64,000 nucleotides of DNA from Bretschneidera sinensis (Eukaryota > Streptophyta > Magnoliopsida > Brassicales > Akaniaceae), in assembly GCA_023935145.1 (NCBI GenBank), contig CM043701.1, forward strand, positions 75,865,817 through 75,929,816. The letters are read 5' to 3'. Position 1 is the first letter of the stretch. Each line of letters begins with the position of its first letter. The position numbers and the translations under genes were made by a program. A model generated the notes under the pieces. It did not search any database, was not told where the DNA came from, and was given only the letters and a program-made list of their open reading frames with translations. Shown piece after piece: positions 21,806 to 33,599 of this stretch.

Positions 21806-23400
21806 AAAACCTTTTTGACTCAAATATTTTGAGTCCCATCAAACTAACATGTTTAATAAAATTTTTCATTAGAATACCCTTCGTCAAGGGATCAACAATC
21901 ATATCACTAGTAGGGATATAGGACACTTTGACCTCCTTTTTATCCACCACAATATCATGAATCTAATGATATTATGTTTCAATGTGTTGACTTTTCGTGC
22001 TATTTGCTCCACTGTAAATTAGACTAATGGCCTCTTAATTATCACAGTAAATTTCTATTGGTCTTCCATTTAGATTTATGTTCAAATCTATCAAAAACAA
22101 TTTGATCCAGACTACTTGAGTGGAAACCATGCTACATGCTACGCACTTAGCTTCCTATGTGTATCTTGCTACACATCTATGTTCCTTGCTACCCCAAGAA
22201 ACAGTTACGCCTAAAAAAATAAAAAATGTTCCGAAGAGGACTTTCCGTTATCTTTGTCCTTTCCGAAATCTGCATTGGAGTAACCAATTACCTCAAGCGT
22301 GTCAGCTTGGTATACTAATTTATGGCACAAAGTACCCCTCAGGTACTTCAATATCCTTTTAACTGTTTCCTAATGATTCGGGTCAGGATTACTTTGGTAT
22401 TTACTGACCAAACTTACTAGTATGCTAAGTTTGGTCGAGTACATAACATGATGTACATCAACCTTTCAACTACTTGAGCATATTGTACTTCTAATGCCTT
22501 TTGTCCCTCTCCAGGATATTGGTTTTCAGACATAACTAAGGATGTAGGTTCCAAATGGCAATTCTACATTCCAAATTTCTAAGATCTTTGAGTAAGTACC
22601 TTTCTTGATTCAAGCCTAGTGTTCTAGATTTTTTATCCCTCAGGATTTGTATTCCTATAACTTATGATGCTTCACCCATATCTTTCATTTCAAATCTATT
22701 ACTTAATTTCAACTTGGTTTTATTTAACATTTCTATGCATTTCCAACAAGAAGAATATCATCTCCATACAATGACATTATAGAAAAACTCCTCCCATTTT
22801 TACAAGAATATACGCAGTTATCTAGCTTATTAGGGACAAAACCAAGTTGTAATATTACCTCATAAAATTTTAGATACCATCGTCTAGATGATTGTTTCAA
22901 ACCATACAGTGATTTCTTTAATTTTTAAACTTTATTTTCTTGACTTTCTACTTGAAATACCTCATGTTGCTCCATAGAAATATCCCCCCTCAACTCTCTA
23001 TTTAGGAACACAATCTTGAAATCCATTTGAAATAGTTCAAAGTCAAGACAAGAAATAATAGCCAGAATCATCCTGATTGAGACAAACTTTACCACTAGAA
23101 AATACATCTCATAAAAAACTATTCCTAGCTTTTGAGTAAAACCTTTGGCAACTAACTAAGCCTTAAATTTGTCAATGGACCCATCAGCATGAAATTTCTT
23201 TTTGAGCATCCATTTACAACCTATGGACTTTTTATTCTGAGGCAAATCACATAGTTCCCAGACTCTATTTCTTTCAGTTAAATCAATTTCATCTTTCATG
23301 GAATCCAGCCACATATTGATTCTTGTGATTTCATCACTTCCGTAAAATTCGTGGGATCTACGCTCTCTTTGATGTTTGTATCCACAGAAAAACACGATGG
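21762..23400 (-). pseudogene. Copia RT and RNase H, broken
   Basis: RT entry at 23395-23156: ITRINMWLDSMKDEIDLTERNRVWELCDLP, then IGCKWMLKKKFHADGSIDKFKA. The next segment (23107-22925) reads FELFQMDFKIVFLNRELRGDISMEQ, the standard RT landmark. RNase H and the C-terminus are decayed from 22900 to 21800; the last piece (21950-21762) has SYIPTSDMIVDPLTKGI, the usual pol tail. Stops and shifts occur throughout. Confidence 0.8.
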
Positions 23401-23801
23401 CTCACACAAATATATATAATAACGGTCCATCCAAGAATGAGGTGCTCTAGCTCTCTTGTTTCTATAGGTTGAGTAGGTAGTCCCTCAATGGTCGGTTCTG
23501 CTATAGGTGTTGGTTCTCTATTAATAATAAGATTTGGTTCCAATTTATTTTCCGGAACATCATTGTAATAGTCATTTTTATTACAAAAAATGGTTCATTA
23601 TCTTCTTGAATTTGTTCCTGTTCTTCTTCTTATAAATCCTCTAGAAAAGTAGCATCTTTACTTTTAATAACCCCATTTTTCTTCATTATAGAACCTATAG
23701 CCTTTTGACATTTCATAATAGCCTATAAAAACACATTTCAATATTTTGAAGTCCAATTTATCTTTCAACTAAGATGGAATCAAAACATGCGCTATACAAC
23801 C

Positions 23802-24260
23802 TTATTTCCTTAGATGACTTAAGTCAGGTTTACAACCAGCCCACGTTAAATAGGGTATTGACTCGATAGATTTTGTAGGAATACAATTCACTATATAGTT
23901 TGCTGTAATCAAAATCTCTTGGAGAGATTTGAGTGTGACAACATTCAGTAATGTTCTATTTTTCCTTTCTGCGACACCATTTTGTTGTGACATATAAGAC
24001 ATAGTAGTATGCCTTATAATTTCATGTTCTATACAAAGGTTGTCAAAAGTTCTTGAATTGTATTCCTCTCCCCTATCAGTCCTTAACACCTTAATATTCT
24101 TTCCAAGTTTTTTTTCTACTTCTATCTTATATCTCCTAAAACATTCAAATTCTTTCGATTTGAAGGCTATGAGATATACATAAGTAAACTTGGAATTGTC
24201 ATCTATAAAGATAATAAAATATTCCTTATTATCATGGGGTTTTACACTTAAAGGGCACAT
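23802..24260 (-). pseudogene. Copia integrase core
   Basis: 152 open codons. YFIIFIDDNSKFTYVYLIAFKSK holds one catalytic Asp, LRTDRGEEYNSRTFDNLC the second, and QQNGVAERKNRTLL the Glu of the DDE triad. The C-end SIPYLTWAGCKPDLSHLR leads to the usual Gly-Cys region, here lost. The upstream zinc-binding part is decayed (24290-24480). Confidence 0.87.
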
Positions 24261-24490
24261 ATGTCTGAATGTACTAATTCTAATAACTTACTAGCTTTTT
24301 GACCTGTCTTAAAAGGTTTCTTAGTCATTTTTCCAGCTAAATAGTGTTGATAATTTTGGCATGGCATTTATATTAGTTAGACATGGTAACAAATTCATGT
24401 CAATTATTTGTTTCGTCTTAGATTTACTAGGGTGTCCTAATCTCAAATTTCATAATTCAAATGCATAAATATCAAGAGACAAAGTATAAT

Positions 24491-25776
24491 TTAAAATGCA
24501 TCATTCTTATTAATGTTTTCAACTGATAAACAAAACAAATCCTGTTCAAGCACAAACTTGCCCGTAGCAAAAACTTTCATGTCCTTTCCAATGGACACTC
24601 TCTTGTTATAGAACCTAAACTCTAGCCCCTTCTTCAGTAGTGCAGGAATAGAAACCATCTTACACCTCATCCTGGGTGCATAGATTACATCCTTGAGGAC
24701 CATAATACTCTCTCCAAGATATAACAGGTAAGATCCAATACCTTCCACATCCAGGTAAGTATTGCTACCCATGAAGATCCTTTGTTCTCCTTTGGATTAC
24801 CCCTTATAGTCGAACAACCCTTCTTTTGTCTTAGCAATATGATAGGTTGCATCAGAGTAAATCCACCACCTATCTATATCCGTTCCCACAACATTGCACT
24901 CAATTACCCTAACAAATTCTTGTTTATTGGATCCTTCTTGTTTTGGGTGTTTTGAATCGCCCCTATTTCCTTGCCTGTTTTTCAGGAAGTTGGACTTGAA
25001 ATGTCCATATTTACCATGTTTGTGACAGGAACCTCGAGGAATAATTGGCTTCTTGCTTATGCGATACTGTGGCCGTGGATCCTTGAAACCAGGATTCCGA
25101 GGGTTGAGCTATCGATTCTGGTTCCTTGGTCTGAATTAGGCTAAACACAACTCATCTTATTGTACAAGGTTCAATTCTGGTCCCTTTCTTTAGGCTATTA
25201 AGTCTTGTTCAATTGCCAACATAAATGGCAAATCACTTACGTTCTTAATGGTGCAACTGAGTCTAAAAATAGTGCCAACAAAGTCCAATTAAGGAGGCAA
25301 ACTATTCAGAATAGTTGCCACCTATATTTTCTCTAGAATCTAAGTTCCAGCACTTTCTAAGTCTTTGGCTATGACAATCATTTTATTGCAATGGTCTATC
25401 ACACTTTCACTCTCCTTCATTCTACATGTATTGTAGTTATGAAGGAGAAGTTGTATGTTCACCTTAGAAATGGTGTCATACTTTTACTTGATGGCCATCC
25501 ACATTTCTTTTGCAGTTTTGAAACTTTAATTAAAATTTCTTCCATGAACATCAACATAAGGCTCTTCACCTTATTGTCATACATTTTCCACTGCTTGAAC
25601 TCTCTTTTCTATGCATCAGTGGGATTCTCAAGGAGTGTTAAAGCAGTGTCACCGATTACATAATCGATGTTTTCACATATTAGGCCATACCTAATCTTCT
25701 TACTCCACATGTCATAGTTGACACCATTAAGACTTTCTGTTTTAGCCGGTTTTGAAGCAATTAACTTGTTAGCCAT
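24491..25776 (-). pseudogene. Copia gag, protease and pre-integrase region
   Basis: The gag start is placed at ATG 25776 (minus strand), opening MANKLIASKPAKTESLNGVNYDMWSK. Stops follow from about residue 56. A decayed zinc knuckle (CHKHGKYGHFKSN) is near 25025-24985. The protease shows as WWIYSDAT, with the usual Asp-Ser-Gly altered, near 24870. The open piece 24772-24491 has GSYLLYLGESIMVLKDVIYAPRMRCKMVSIPALLKKGLEF, the standard protease-to-pre-integrase linker. Confidence 0.78.
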
Positions 25777-25899
25777 TTCGAAAGAGATTATATCGAAATA
25801 ATTTGAAAAATGAAGATTTTGGTAATAAAGAATTTACTGTTTAAAACTAAAATGTAAATTTAACTAACCTTTTGGAGTAGAAAAAATACAATTCACTAG

Positions 25900-26060
25900 C
25901 ACTTGCGGTCGACCGGTCGGTCGGCTGGTTGGCTTGGTAGTCGATCAGTTGGTTGGCTTGGAAGTCGACCAGTCAGTCGACTATTTGGCTTGGCGATCGA
26001 TCAGTTGGTTGACTCTCGGTTGGTTGGTGGGTTGATGGTCTACCGGTTGATCGGTTTGCG
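25900..26060. repeat. Imperfect GC-rich tandem repeat in the Copia leader
   Basis: Repeated words cgaccggtcggtcgg, gtcgatcagttggttggcttgg and similar, about 20-30 bp apart, over roughly 150 bp between the PBS and the gag start. GC content is clearly above that of the flanks. An ORF across it (25903-26085) is a by-product of the repeat. Confidence 0.75.
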
Positions 26061-26110
26061 GATTTTCTCGAAAAAATGGTTTTAGAGAAGAAAGAAAAAA
26101 TTTTAACGTT

Positions 26111-26122
26111 GCTCTAATACTG
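26111..26122 (-). other. Initiator-Met PBS (decayed)
   Basis: The plus strand reads gctctaatactg where gctctgatacca would be the intact reverse complement; it adjoins the 5' LTR start at 26124. Confidence 0.65.
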
Positions 26123-26123
26123 G

Positions 26124-26480
26124 TATTTGGATTTTTTACTAGGATTTTGGAAAAGAAAACAAGAACTAAGAAAAATAGTAGATAATATTTCAAGGGGGCT
26201 CCGATGAATACTGATTCTTGTTTGATTACTGAGTGATGAAATATTGAAATGACCCATCTATTTATAGAGGCTTCCAGTCTCATCTCTATCCCCTAACAAC
26301 TACCTTTTTGAATTTCAAAATATGGATAATGTCTATCCATTTTCTGATCATCTCTATCCTAAAAGATCATATTATACTTATCTTTTCATTTCAGGATAAG
26401 ACTTCTTTGTAGTTGGATGAGCTTGTCCTACTATTTCAATATTTACCCTTATCCCTTATTTCGGGATAAAACTTCAAATT
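26124..26480 (-). repeat. 5' LTR of Copia 21245-26480 (truncated)
   Basis: Similarity with 21245-21600 ends near 26480; about 100 bp of the outer end is missing. Confidence 0.75.
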
Positions 26481-28455
26481 TGGCTTGCTACATGGTAGCC
26501 ATGCATGCAATTTTCTTGTGCATTATAATACTACTTTTCATTTATTTCTCTTACGTTAAAAATAGAACTTGGACCACAAACACTGCAGCAGTAATAACAT
26601 GAGAAAATTTTCAATAAATACTATTGTTATTTTATCTCATATTCATATCTTCGGGTGTATTGAAATTATATGTCGTTTTCCATTGAAGGAGCTGTCGGGT
26701 GGTTAGGTTTAATTTGTAAGCGAGGAGAAAGGTTAGAGAGAAGACAAGAATTAAACGAGGCTCCCGTTGAGACGACACCGTTTATTCACTTGAAAATGAA
26801 AACAGACTGGGTTTCCTTTTTCGTACGAAAATCACCCCATTTTATTCATAGTGAACCGTACATGTTAGGTTTGTATTATACATGCCAGACGGAAGGGGCT
26901 TTAAGGGAAGGGACATTTTGTTTTGTCGTGGTGTATCAATATAAACATAAAAAGATTTTCATTAGCAGTTCCCATCCTTGCTAGCCAGTGACCCATCTTA
27001 TTTCCTTTTATTGGAGTTCTCACACCGCAACACTACTTGAACTCATGTGTGAGTTATTTATTGTTGGTATATTGTTATCAAATTAGTCATTCATCCCTTT
27101 AAATCAAAAAAATAATAATGAGTTAAATTTATGCTCTACAAAATAAAAATACCTTAAAATCATGTCGTTGTGGATAGGACATTGAACCTAATTGATCGAA
27201 TAATACTGGACTTCACATAAGTGTGAATGAACATCTTTTTATCCACTCATATGATAATTTTATATCATGTCATTTATTAAAAAGAGTAATGTTCCAGTCA
27301 CATGAATTTTTTAATGAAATATTTAATACACAAATAATTTTTTTGTCATGTCGTTTGCATATAAATTTTTTTAATATATGGCATAATGTAAAATTATCTT
27401 ATATAATGAAAGATTTTTTTTTTTATAATGCAAAAGTATCTTATATTAATGATAGAAAGTTATTCTTTTAGAAATCAATATAATATATTTTATAAGAAAT
27501 TAAGAACATTAAAAAGTTCTTCAAATAAAATAAAAGTTCTGTTTTTCCTTCTGCATTAATTTTTTTTTAAAAATCAACTTAATGTATTTTAAATTGAATT
27601 AGTAATATTTTTAAAAAGTTAAGCAATATATAAAATAATAGAAATGTGATTTTCTTCAAAAATATATATAATTTAAATGATTTATGTAATGTGTTACTCC
27701 TGTTAGAAAAGAAAAGGTAGTTAAAAACAAAATTAATATACTTTTAAATCAATTAATATTTTTTAAAATTATGTGATATAATATAGATGTTATTTTATGC
27801 CAAAAGAAAGAAAGATATACATGATTTTGATGATTAATGTAATATTGGAAAGTATGTTGCCTTATTAGTAAAAAAACTAAGCGAGTTTATGCCTAAAAAA
27901 AGAATATATACATATATAAATGATTAATTTCAATGATTAAGGTTTTCCAGGAATTCTCACTAGCTAGATTCAAAAATCAACTAAAAGTAACATTAATTAT
28001 TTGGATAAAATTTATATGAAGTTTGTGAAGTTCCCTCAAAATTTTCACGTTTCCAACAATAAATTGAATGATCGTTACTTATTATCTAAAATATATTCAT
28101 GAGAATTTTTAAGTTACAAAGATCAACATGTTTTGAACAATTTTAATCTATGATTTAATCTCTAATTTTTCGTATAAGTTTGATATGCTTTAAGCAGTTT
28201 ATAAATTATGGGCTAAATCATACATTAAAATAATAAAAATTTTATTCAAATTTTATGTAGTTGATATATTATATGAATTTTATTATATTGTAAAGTCTAA
28301 TCTCGAATTTTATTTTAAAAAATATTTCAAGGACGAACCCTATATAAGTAACTTCGCCTACACTAATTATTAATTTGACTATCTTTCATGTGGACACAAG
28401 AAAAGTTCACAAAAGAAAGCTTAAATTATGGAAAGATAGATATACAATAATTAAT

Positions 28456-28717
28456 AACACTTTGTTTGGTATGAACTGAAATATAAAATTTATTTCATTT
28501 TTAAATATACTAAAACTAAAATTTCTTTGCTAATAAATCCATACTTCATGTTCAAACGAAATGAAACTAGAATTCACTGAAAAAAAATGAACACAAATAA
28601 ATTTTCATGTTTAGTATAATTTTATTTAAGTTGTTGAACTGAAATGAATTGTGCTTAAAATCAACTAAAATTCAATTCATTACCTAAATTTTAATCAAAT
28701 ACCCCAAACACTATTAA
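28456..28717. mobile_element. MITE candidate
   Basis: The left end (aacactttgtttggtatgaa) and the reverse complement of the right end (aatagtgtttggggtattt) are similar but imperfect. The inside is AT-rich and non-coding with repeated aactgaaat/aattcaattcatt words. Length (~260 bp) and ends fit a MITE. TSDs are not clear. Confidence 0.35.
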
Positions 28718-29427
28718 ATGATTTTTATAAAACTTCATAATTTCTTTTCACTTGATGGTCTTTTATACTTGCATTTTTTTATTACAGGGCACTAATCTCT
28801 TCAAATAACTGTTTCACATTGGTGGAGCAGAAAAGGGAAAACAAAACTTATTTTTTCACTCATCTCTTCTTCTTTCTTTTGGATTTCAAATTTTTATATT
28901 TATAGCCTAATATAGGATACGTACTGTTCATTAATCTTTCATGGGTTGAGCCAATCCATTATCATCAGTAAATGAGTAGCCCAACTGTGGCAAGTTGCAT
29001 GCAACAATAACATGTTGAAGATACTATAGTAGATAGGCACAGAGACCTAGCAGATTAGCAAAGATGGTGAGTCACATGGTAGAGGGTAGAGAGACCTAGA
29101 AATAGAGGAAAAAAAAGGGCTGCTAAAAGGTAATTTTGTTTTTGTAATTATTTAAGGCAAGCTCAAATAATTTATTTTTAAAATTTATCAATTTTGATTT
29201 TGATTTTATTAGAATTTATTTATAAATAAAATTTATATCTTTATTAACAATGTATGTATTCCATTTACAATTGAACTTCACACTTTATTAGAAAACAAAA
29301 CATAATAAGCTATAAAATTCGATTGAATTTCATAAAAATCGTGGAATTCATTTAATCAGTGTTAGACACAAATATAATAAAATTAATTACAATGTTATCA
29401 TAAATCTTTTATCAAATAAAATCTTTC

Positions 29428-29475
29428 TTATTTTATTTTATTTTATTTTTATTTTTATTTTTATTTTTATTTTTG
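29428..29475. repeat. TTTTA/TTTTTA microsatellite
   Basis: Runs of ttatttta, then tttttattt units; pure A/T. Confidence 0.85.
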
Positions 29476-29514
29476 CTTTTAAACAAAGCAAGAGAATTAA
29501 TTACAATGTTAATA

Positions 29515-29584
29515 TGAATGTTATACAACTCTGGTAAACAAGGTGATTTCATGAATGTTATACAACTCTGGTAAACAAGGTGAT
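29515..29584. repeat. ~35-bp tandem duplication
   Basis: gaatgttatacaactctggt...aaggtgattt occurs twice in direct succession with almost no differences, which indicates a recent duplication. Confidence 0.85.
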
Positions 29585-29944
29585 TTTAATGTTTCACACT
29601 ATTATATGCGGTTTTGTGTGTGGTACAAAGAGCTAAATACAATCAAACAATAAATGGATCATTACAACACACTAATCACGGTAGAGGGTTTAGAGTATGA
29701 TTAATTATTTCATGAAATCCTTGGTTAAAAGAATTCCACCTTTGCTTCAATAGATAAAGCTTTATTTTATATAGCTTCATTCTATATGCTCTGAGTCTCT
29801 GAACTAGACCATCAAAAACTGCAGGTACTTATATATTAACTAGAATTTAATGTAATGATTTCATTGCAATGGATCACCCGAAAAATGAAATAGGATTTTC
29901 ATTGCAATGAATATATAACAAAATGATTATTGAAACAAAACCCA

Positions 29945-30020
29945 AACCTTTTAACCTAGTGGTTACCTCTAGGATTTTCCGAAGATCTTGGTTTGATTTT
30001 CCTCTCCGCTAATATACCAA
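29945..30020 (+). repeat. tRNA-derived SINE-like head
   Basis: A-box-like taacctagtggttacctct and, about 30 bp later, B-box-like ggtttgattttcc: the pol III layout of a tRNA-related SINE. No A-tail or TSD resolved. Confidence 0.4.
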
Positions 30021-33000
30021 AAACAATATTATTGAAACATTGAATGGTTTCATTCCTATGGAGTACATGTATATGCAATTAAGCACCAATACAAAACTAT
30101 TATAGACTTCTTAATTAAAATTTAAAGAAGAAACTAAATAAGTATGATGACCATTATGTCTCAAGCAAACTCAAATTTGGACCATATATATGCAATACTG
30201 CAGCTATAGAGAGAGAATATTGCAGAGTCATAACAAAGATACACACCTGGAGAGATTAGCTGCTTGGAAGGAGAAAACAGCAACAGTTTCAACTGTAGAG
30301 GCAGGGAAGAGCACACAAACGATTTGTAGTTTGTCACAAATGCTCAGTTCTTATTGACCCATTTTCAGTCTTCTTAAACTTTTGGGATAATTGTTCACTA
30401 AATACTAAAAAAATAACAAATGAAGATAAATTATATGTAAAAAAGTTCAATATATATCGATCAAACTAATAGATACAATAATAAAGTTTAAGTTAACATT
30501 AAGAAAGACAATAAAGAACTTTCATGCAAGTACAAAGTATAACACTAGAGAACATAAGGTAGAGATCAGAGACTTTCTAATAAGAGATAGTATTAAGAGG
30601 AGAGAGGGAAAGCAATATATTGAAAGTGATATTGGCGCGGCTCAATCTGAGATCGGATTTTAATCTCACATGTAAATCCGTCTTCGGATTGAACCTCACC
30701 AACATCGCCTTCTTTTGCTTCCCAAACAACTGACAAACTTCTCTTAAAATTAAGAAAAAACCAAAGCAATTTTACTATCAAACTCGTTCAACCATGAGTT
30801 TTTCTGCACTTTTATACTAGCAAGACTTGTACCATGCACTTTCCAACTAAAAAGGGGAAAAAACAGGAAGAAAAAAAAAGTAGTACTAGAATAAAGAATG
30901 CTATATGTCCCATGTTATGCACCAAAAGGAAAATTAAATGATCACTTTGTGGTAGGGAAAAGGATGTAATTAGCTTAATTGGTGGAGTAGAAGGTTGAGG
31001 TGGTGGATGGATATAATAATGGTGTAGTGGGTTCTCTAAAATCATGATTTTTTTATTTGTTCAATCGATTAAAATTTAATCAAGGCTTCAAAATATCATA
31101 CTACCGTCGATCAATAGAATTTTGAGAAATAAAAGATCTAGAAAATATATAAGCACACCAATTTAATCAAAAGTAGGACAATATTCTTTTGTGGTTTTTT
31201 GATTCAACTCGATAGAAAAAAGCTTGATTGAAATAATAATATAACTATAATAATCTATATATGTTCATAATGGATCCAGCAATCAAATTAATGTAAATAA
31301 GAAATTTTCGAGATAGAATTAAATACCCAATTAGGGTTTTATATAGGATGATCGATCATGAAGAATATGATAGCGAAAGAGATTGAATGATATGCGAAGG
31401 TCATCATGAATATAAGCAACTTAATCAATGAAACTACAACATAATCTTAAATAATACATGGGTGAAGAAACTAGTTAAGAGGGGATCGATCGTATGGTGA
31501 TCACAAGTAGAGTTTCCTCACACGCACCCTCAGATAGAGATAGAGATATAGAGATAAGGAGAACTACTACTGAGGAGGAGGAAGACATAAAGGAGATGGA
31601 GACGAAGATGTTAATGTAAAGTGGTGGGCTTTGTCTCGGGATGGGAAGGTGAAGAAGGTGAGTGGAATGATGTTAAGGGGAGCAAACTTTATTTTAGGGT
31701 TTCTCATGCTTGTTTTCTACTCAATAAAAATCAAATCTCCCTTCTATTGCGCGTGCACGTCAAATATTCTCTACCAAAAAACCCAAACAACTCCTTTTCA
31801 TTGTACCTCCTCATCTCTTTCTATAATTATTATGATTATTTTAACACCCACCTTTTTATATCATGTTTGCATTTTGATTAAACCTTTACTAAACAGAATA
31901 ACATAGTTGGCTTATGTGTACCTGGCCAGTAGTATTAACAAATCTCTAATTCTAATGATCAATTCATCAATTTGAATAGTATTAAATTAGACACTTGCAA
32001 CAATTATCTTAACATGAAACCAGATATATAAATATAAGGCTTGTTCACAATTAACTACGTACTTAATTAATTAATTCAAAGTTAATAGTAGTATAAAGTA
32101 CGTCATTTTATACATTTTACCCACTTATGCATATTAACTACCAAGGTCAGATCATCTCCGATGATTGGGAGAAATTTTTGAATCATTATACTATTGGATG
32201 AATATTATGCTATTCATAATGCTAATGTGATACTCATCTAATGGCACATTACCAAAAATTATCCTAATTACTAAAAAGAATCTTGGTCCTAACTATTGTC
32301 AAACAGAAACAATTGGAGATATTCCAAGTAGATTGCACAATGAAAATAAAATAGGGTGTTAAAACCTGTTAGATTTTGGCTTAAAAAGCAATAATAACTT
32401 ATGCGAAAAGGCCAGACTATATTGAAAGAATTTGACCAAGCTGAGTGAGACTCCACCGGGGCATAAAAACCTTGCTCGGGCTTAAGAAAGCCTGATCAGA
32501 GCTTGAGAAACACGACTAGACCAATTTTTTTCAATAGCCAAGCCTGACCATGTTTTGTTGGGTTACTGTATAATGATGACCAACAAAACTTTGTCTGAAT
32601 TTTGGAACTTCGACTGGATCTAGAAAACTTCGGACGAGAGCTACTTAAGTGATGGGTTATGTGGCATGCTGAAATTGCAAGGCAAATACAGAAAAAAATG
32701 GTAAGTTCAATCGGGTTCTGATAAATCTGATCGAGGATTTTAAGCTGTCGAAATTTTGTATTAATGGAGACAATTTTCTCATATTTAGTTTCTTATTATG
32801 TTCGATCCTCATTTAAGTAGGTTTATAGGATTTTCTTTGTGTAAAAAGGGTTCCAATAAATATTCAAAAACATCAAAGAAATGCTTGTAAAACTATGATC
32901 GTACATCTTGTAGGCAATTGGGATTGTTTTTAGATGTATAAGAGGTTTTTGGATTGTAATCAAGGTAAGTTTTTTTCATTTTCTTCTTTTCTAAATGTTT

Positions 33001-33024
33001 CAATTTGAGTAGTAATAATAGTTT

Positions 33025-33105
33025 ATATTAGCCAATGAAATCTTGTTTCATTAGTAAAAAGATTGAGTTCGAGCCCTGAGACCATAAGGTTTCAGATTTG
33101 CCTCC
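33025..33105 (+). repeat. tRNA-derived SINE-like head
   Basis: A-box-like tattagccaatgaaa with downstream gagttcgagccctgag (close to the B-box consensus ggttcgannc). The body is decayed. Confidence 0.4.
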
Positions 33106-33599
33106 TACTGATGTATAAGTTATTTGTACAATTTATTTGTTATTTTCTTCATTTTATGCGAGTATTTTATAAAATTGTGTGTTTGTAAATGATTTATACA
33201 ATTATACTTTATATTGTTAATAAATTACTGTGTTGTTGTATATCGATTGCGTTGCTTTACTAAAAAAATAGTTTATATTAATTCGTCGACGGAGACTATG
33301 AAAAGCTAAACCATGTTACATTTTGTTGTTTTCTTGATTTTGGGTTGTATTTTACTTTGATTTATTTGCTATCAATTGTACATGAATTAATTCTCAAAAA
33401 GCAGAAAATATTCAAGATTGACCCACTAGGATAGAAACTAAGGTTTAATTTAGAAATGCACTAGAACTAGACGACTCTCTGATTCTCTCTCATAGCACTG
33501 CACTCTTGATCTAAAAGTGACATTTTTTAGTGCTCAAATAAGACGTATAGAAACTAAAATTAATTGGTCACATTGAATAGAGAGAGAGGGAGAAATCTT

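Larger units (their letters stand above)
21245..26480 (-). mobile_element. Ty1/Copia retrotransposon, minus strand, outer LTR truncated
   Basis: The 3' LTR is about 21245-21703. The 5' LTR (26124 to about 26480) matches it over 'tttcaagggggctccgatga' and 'acccatctatttatagaggctt'; similarity stops near 26480, so the 5' LTR lacks its outer end and no TSD can be checked. The decayed PBS gctctaatactg (plus strand, 26111-26122) adjoins the 5' LTR. On the minus strand the order is gag, protease, integrase, RT, RNase H, all degenerate. A GC-rich tandem repeat lies in the 5' leader and a 25-bp tandem repeat lies where the PPT should be. Confidence 0.85.

Noticed and set aside
25391..25663. Plus-strand 90-codon ORF
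   Set aside because: It is antisense to the gag region of the minus-strand Copia, which explains the sequence.
26670..26984. 104-codon ORF
   Set aside because: No motif, no codon or splice context; kept only as a note in the spacer entry.
30593..31045. A small secreted-peptide gene on the minus strand
   Set aside because: One hydrophobic N-terminal stretch, but no recognisable mature peptide, two in-frame stops and no convincing splice structure.
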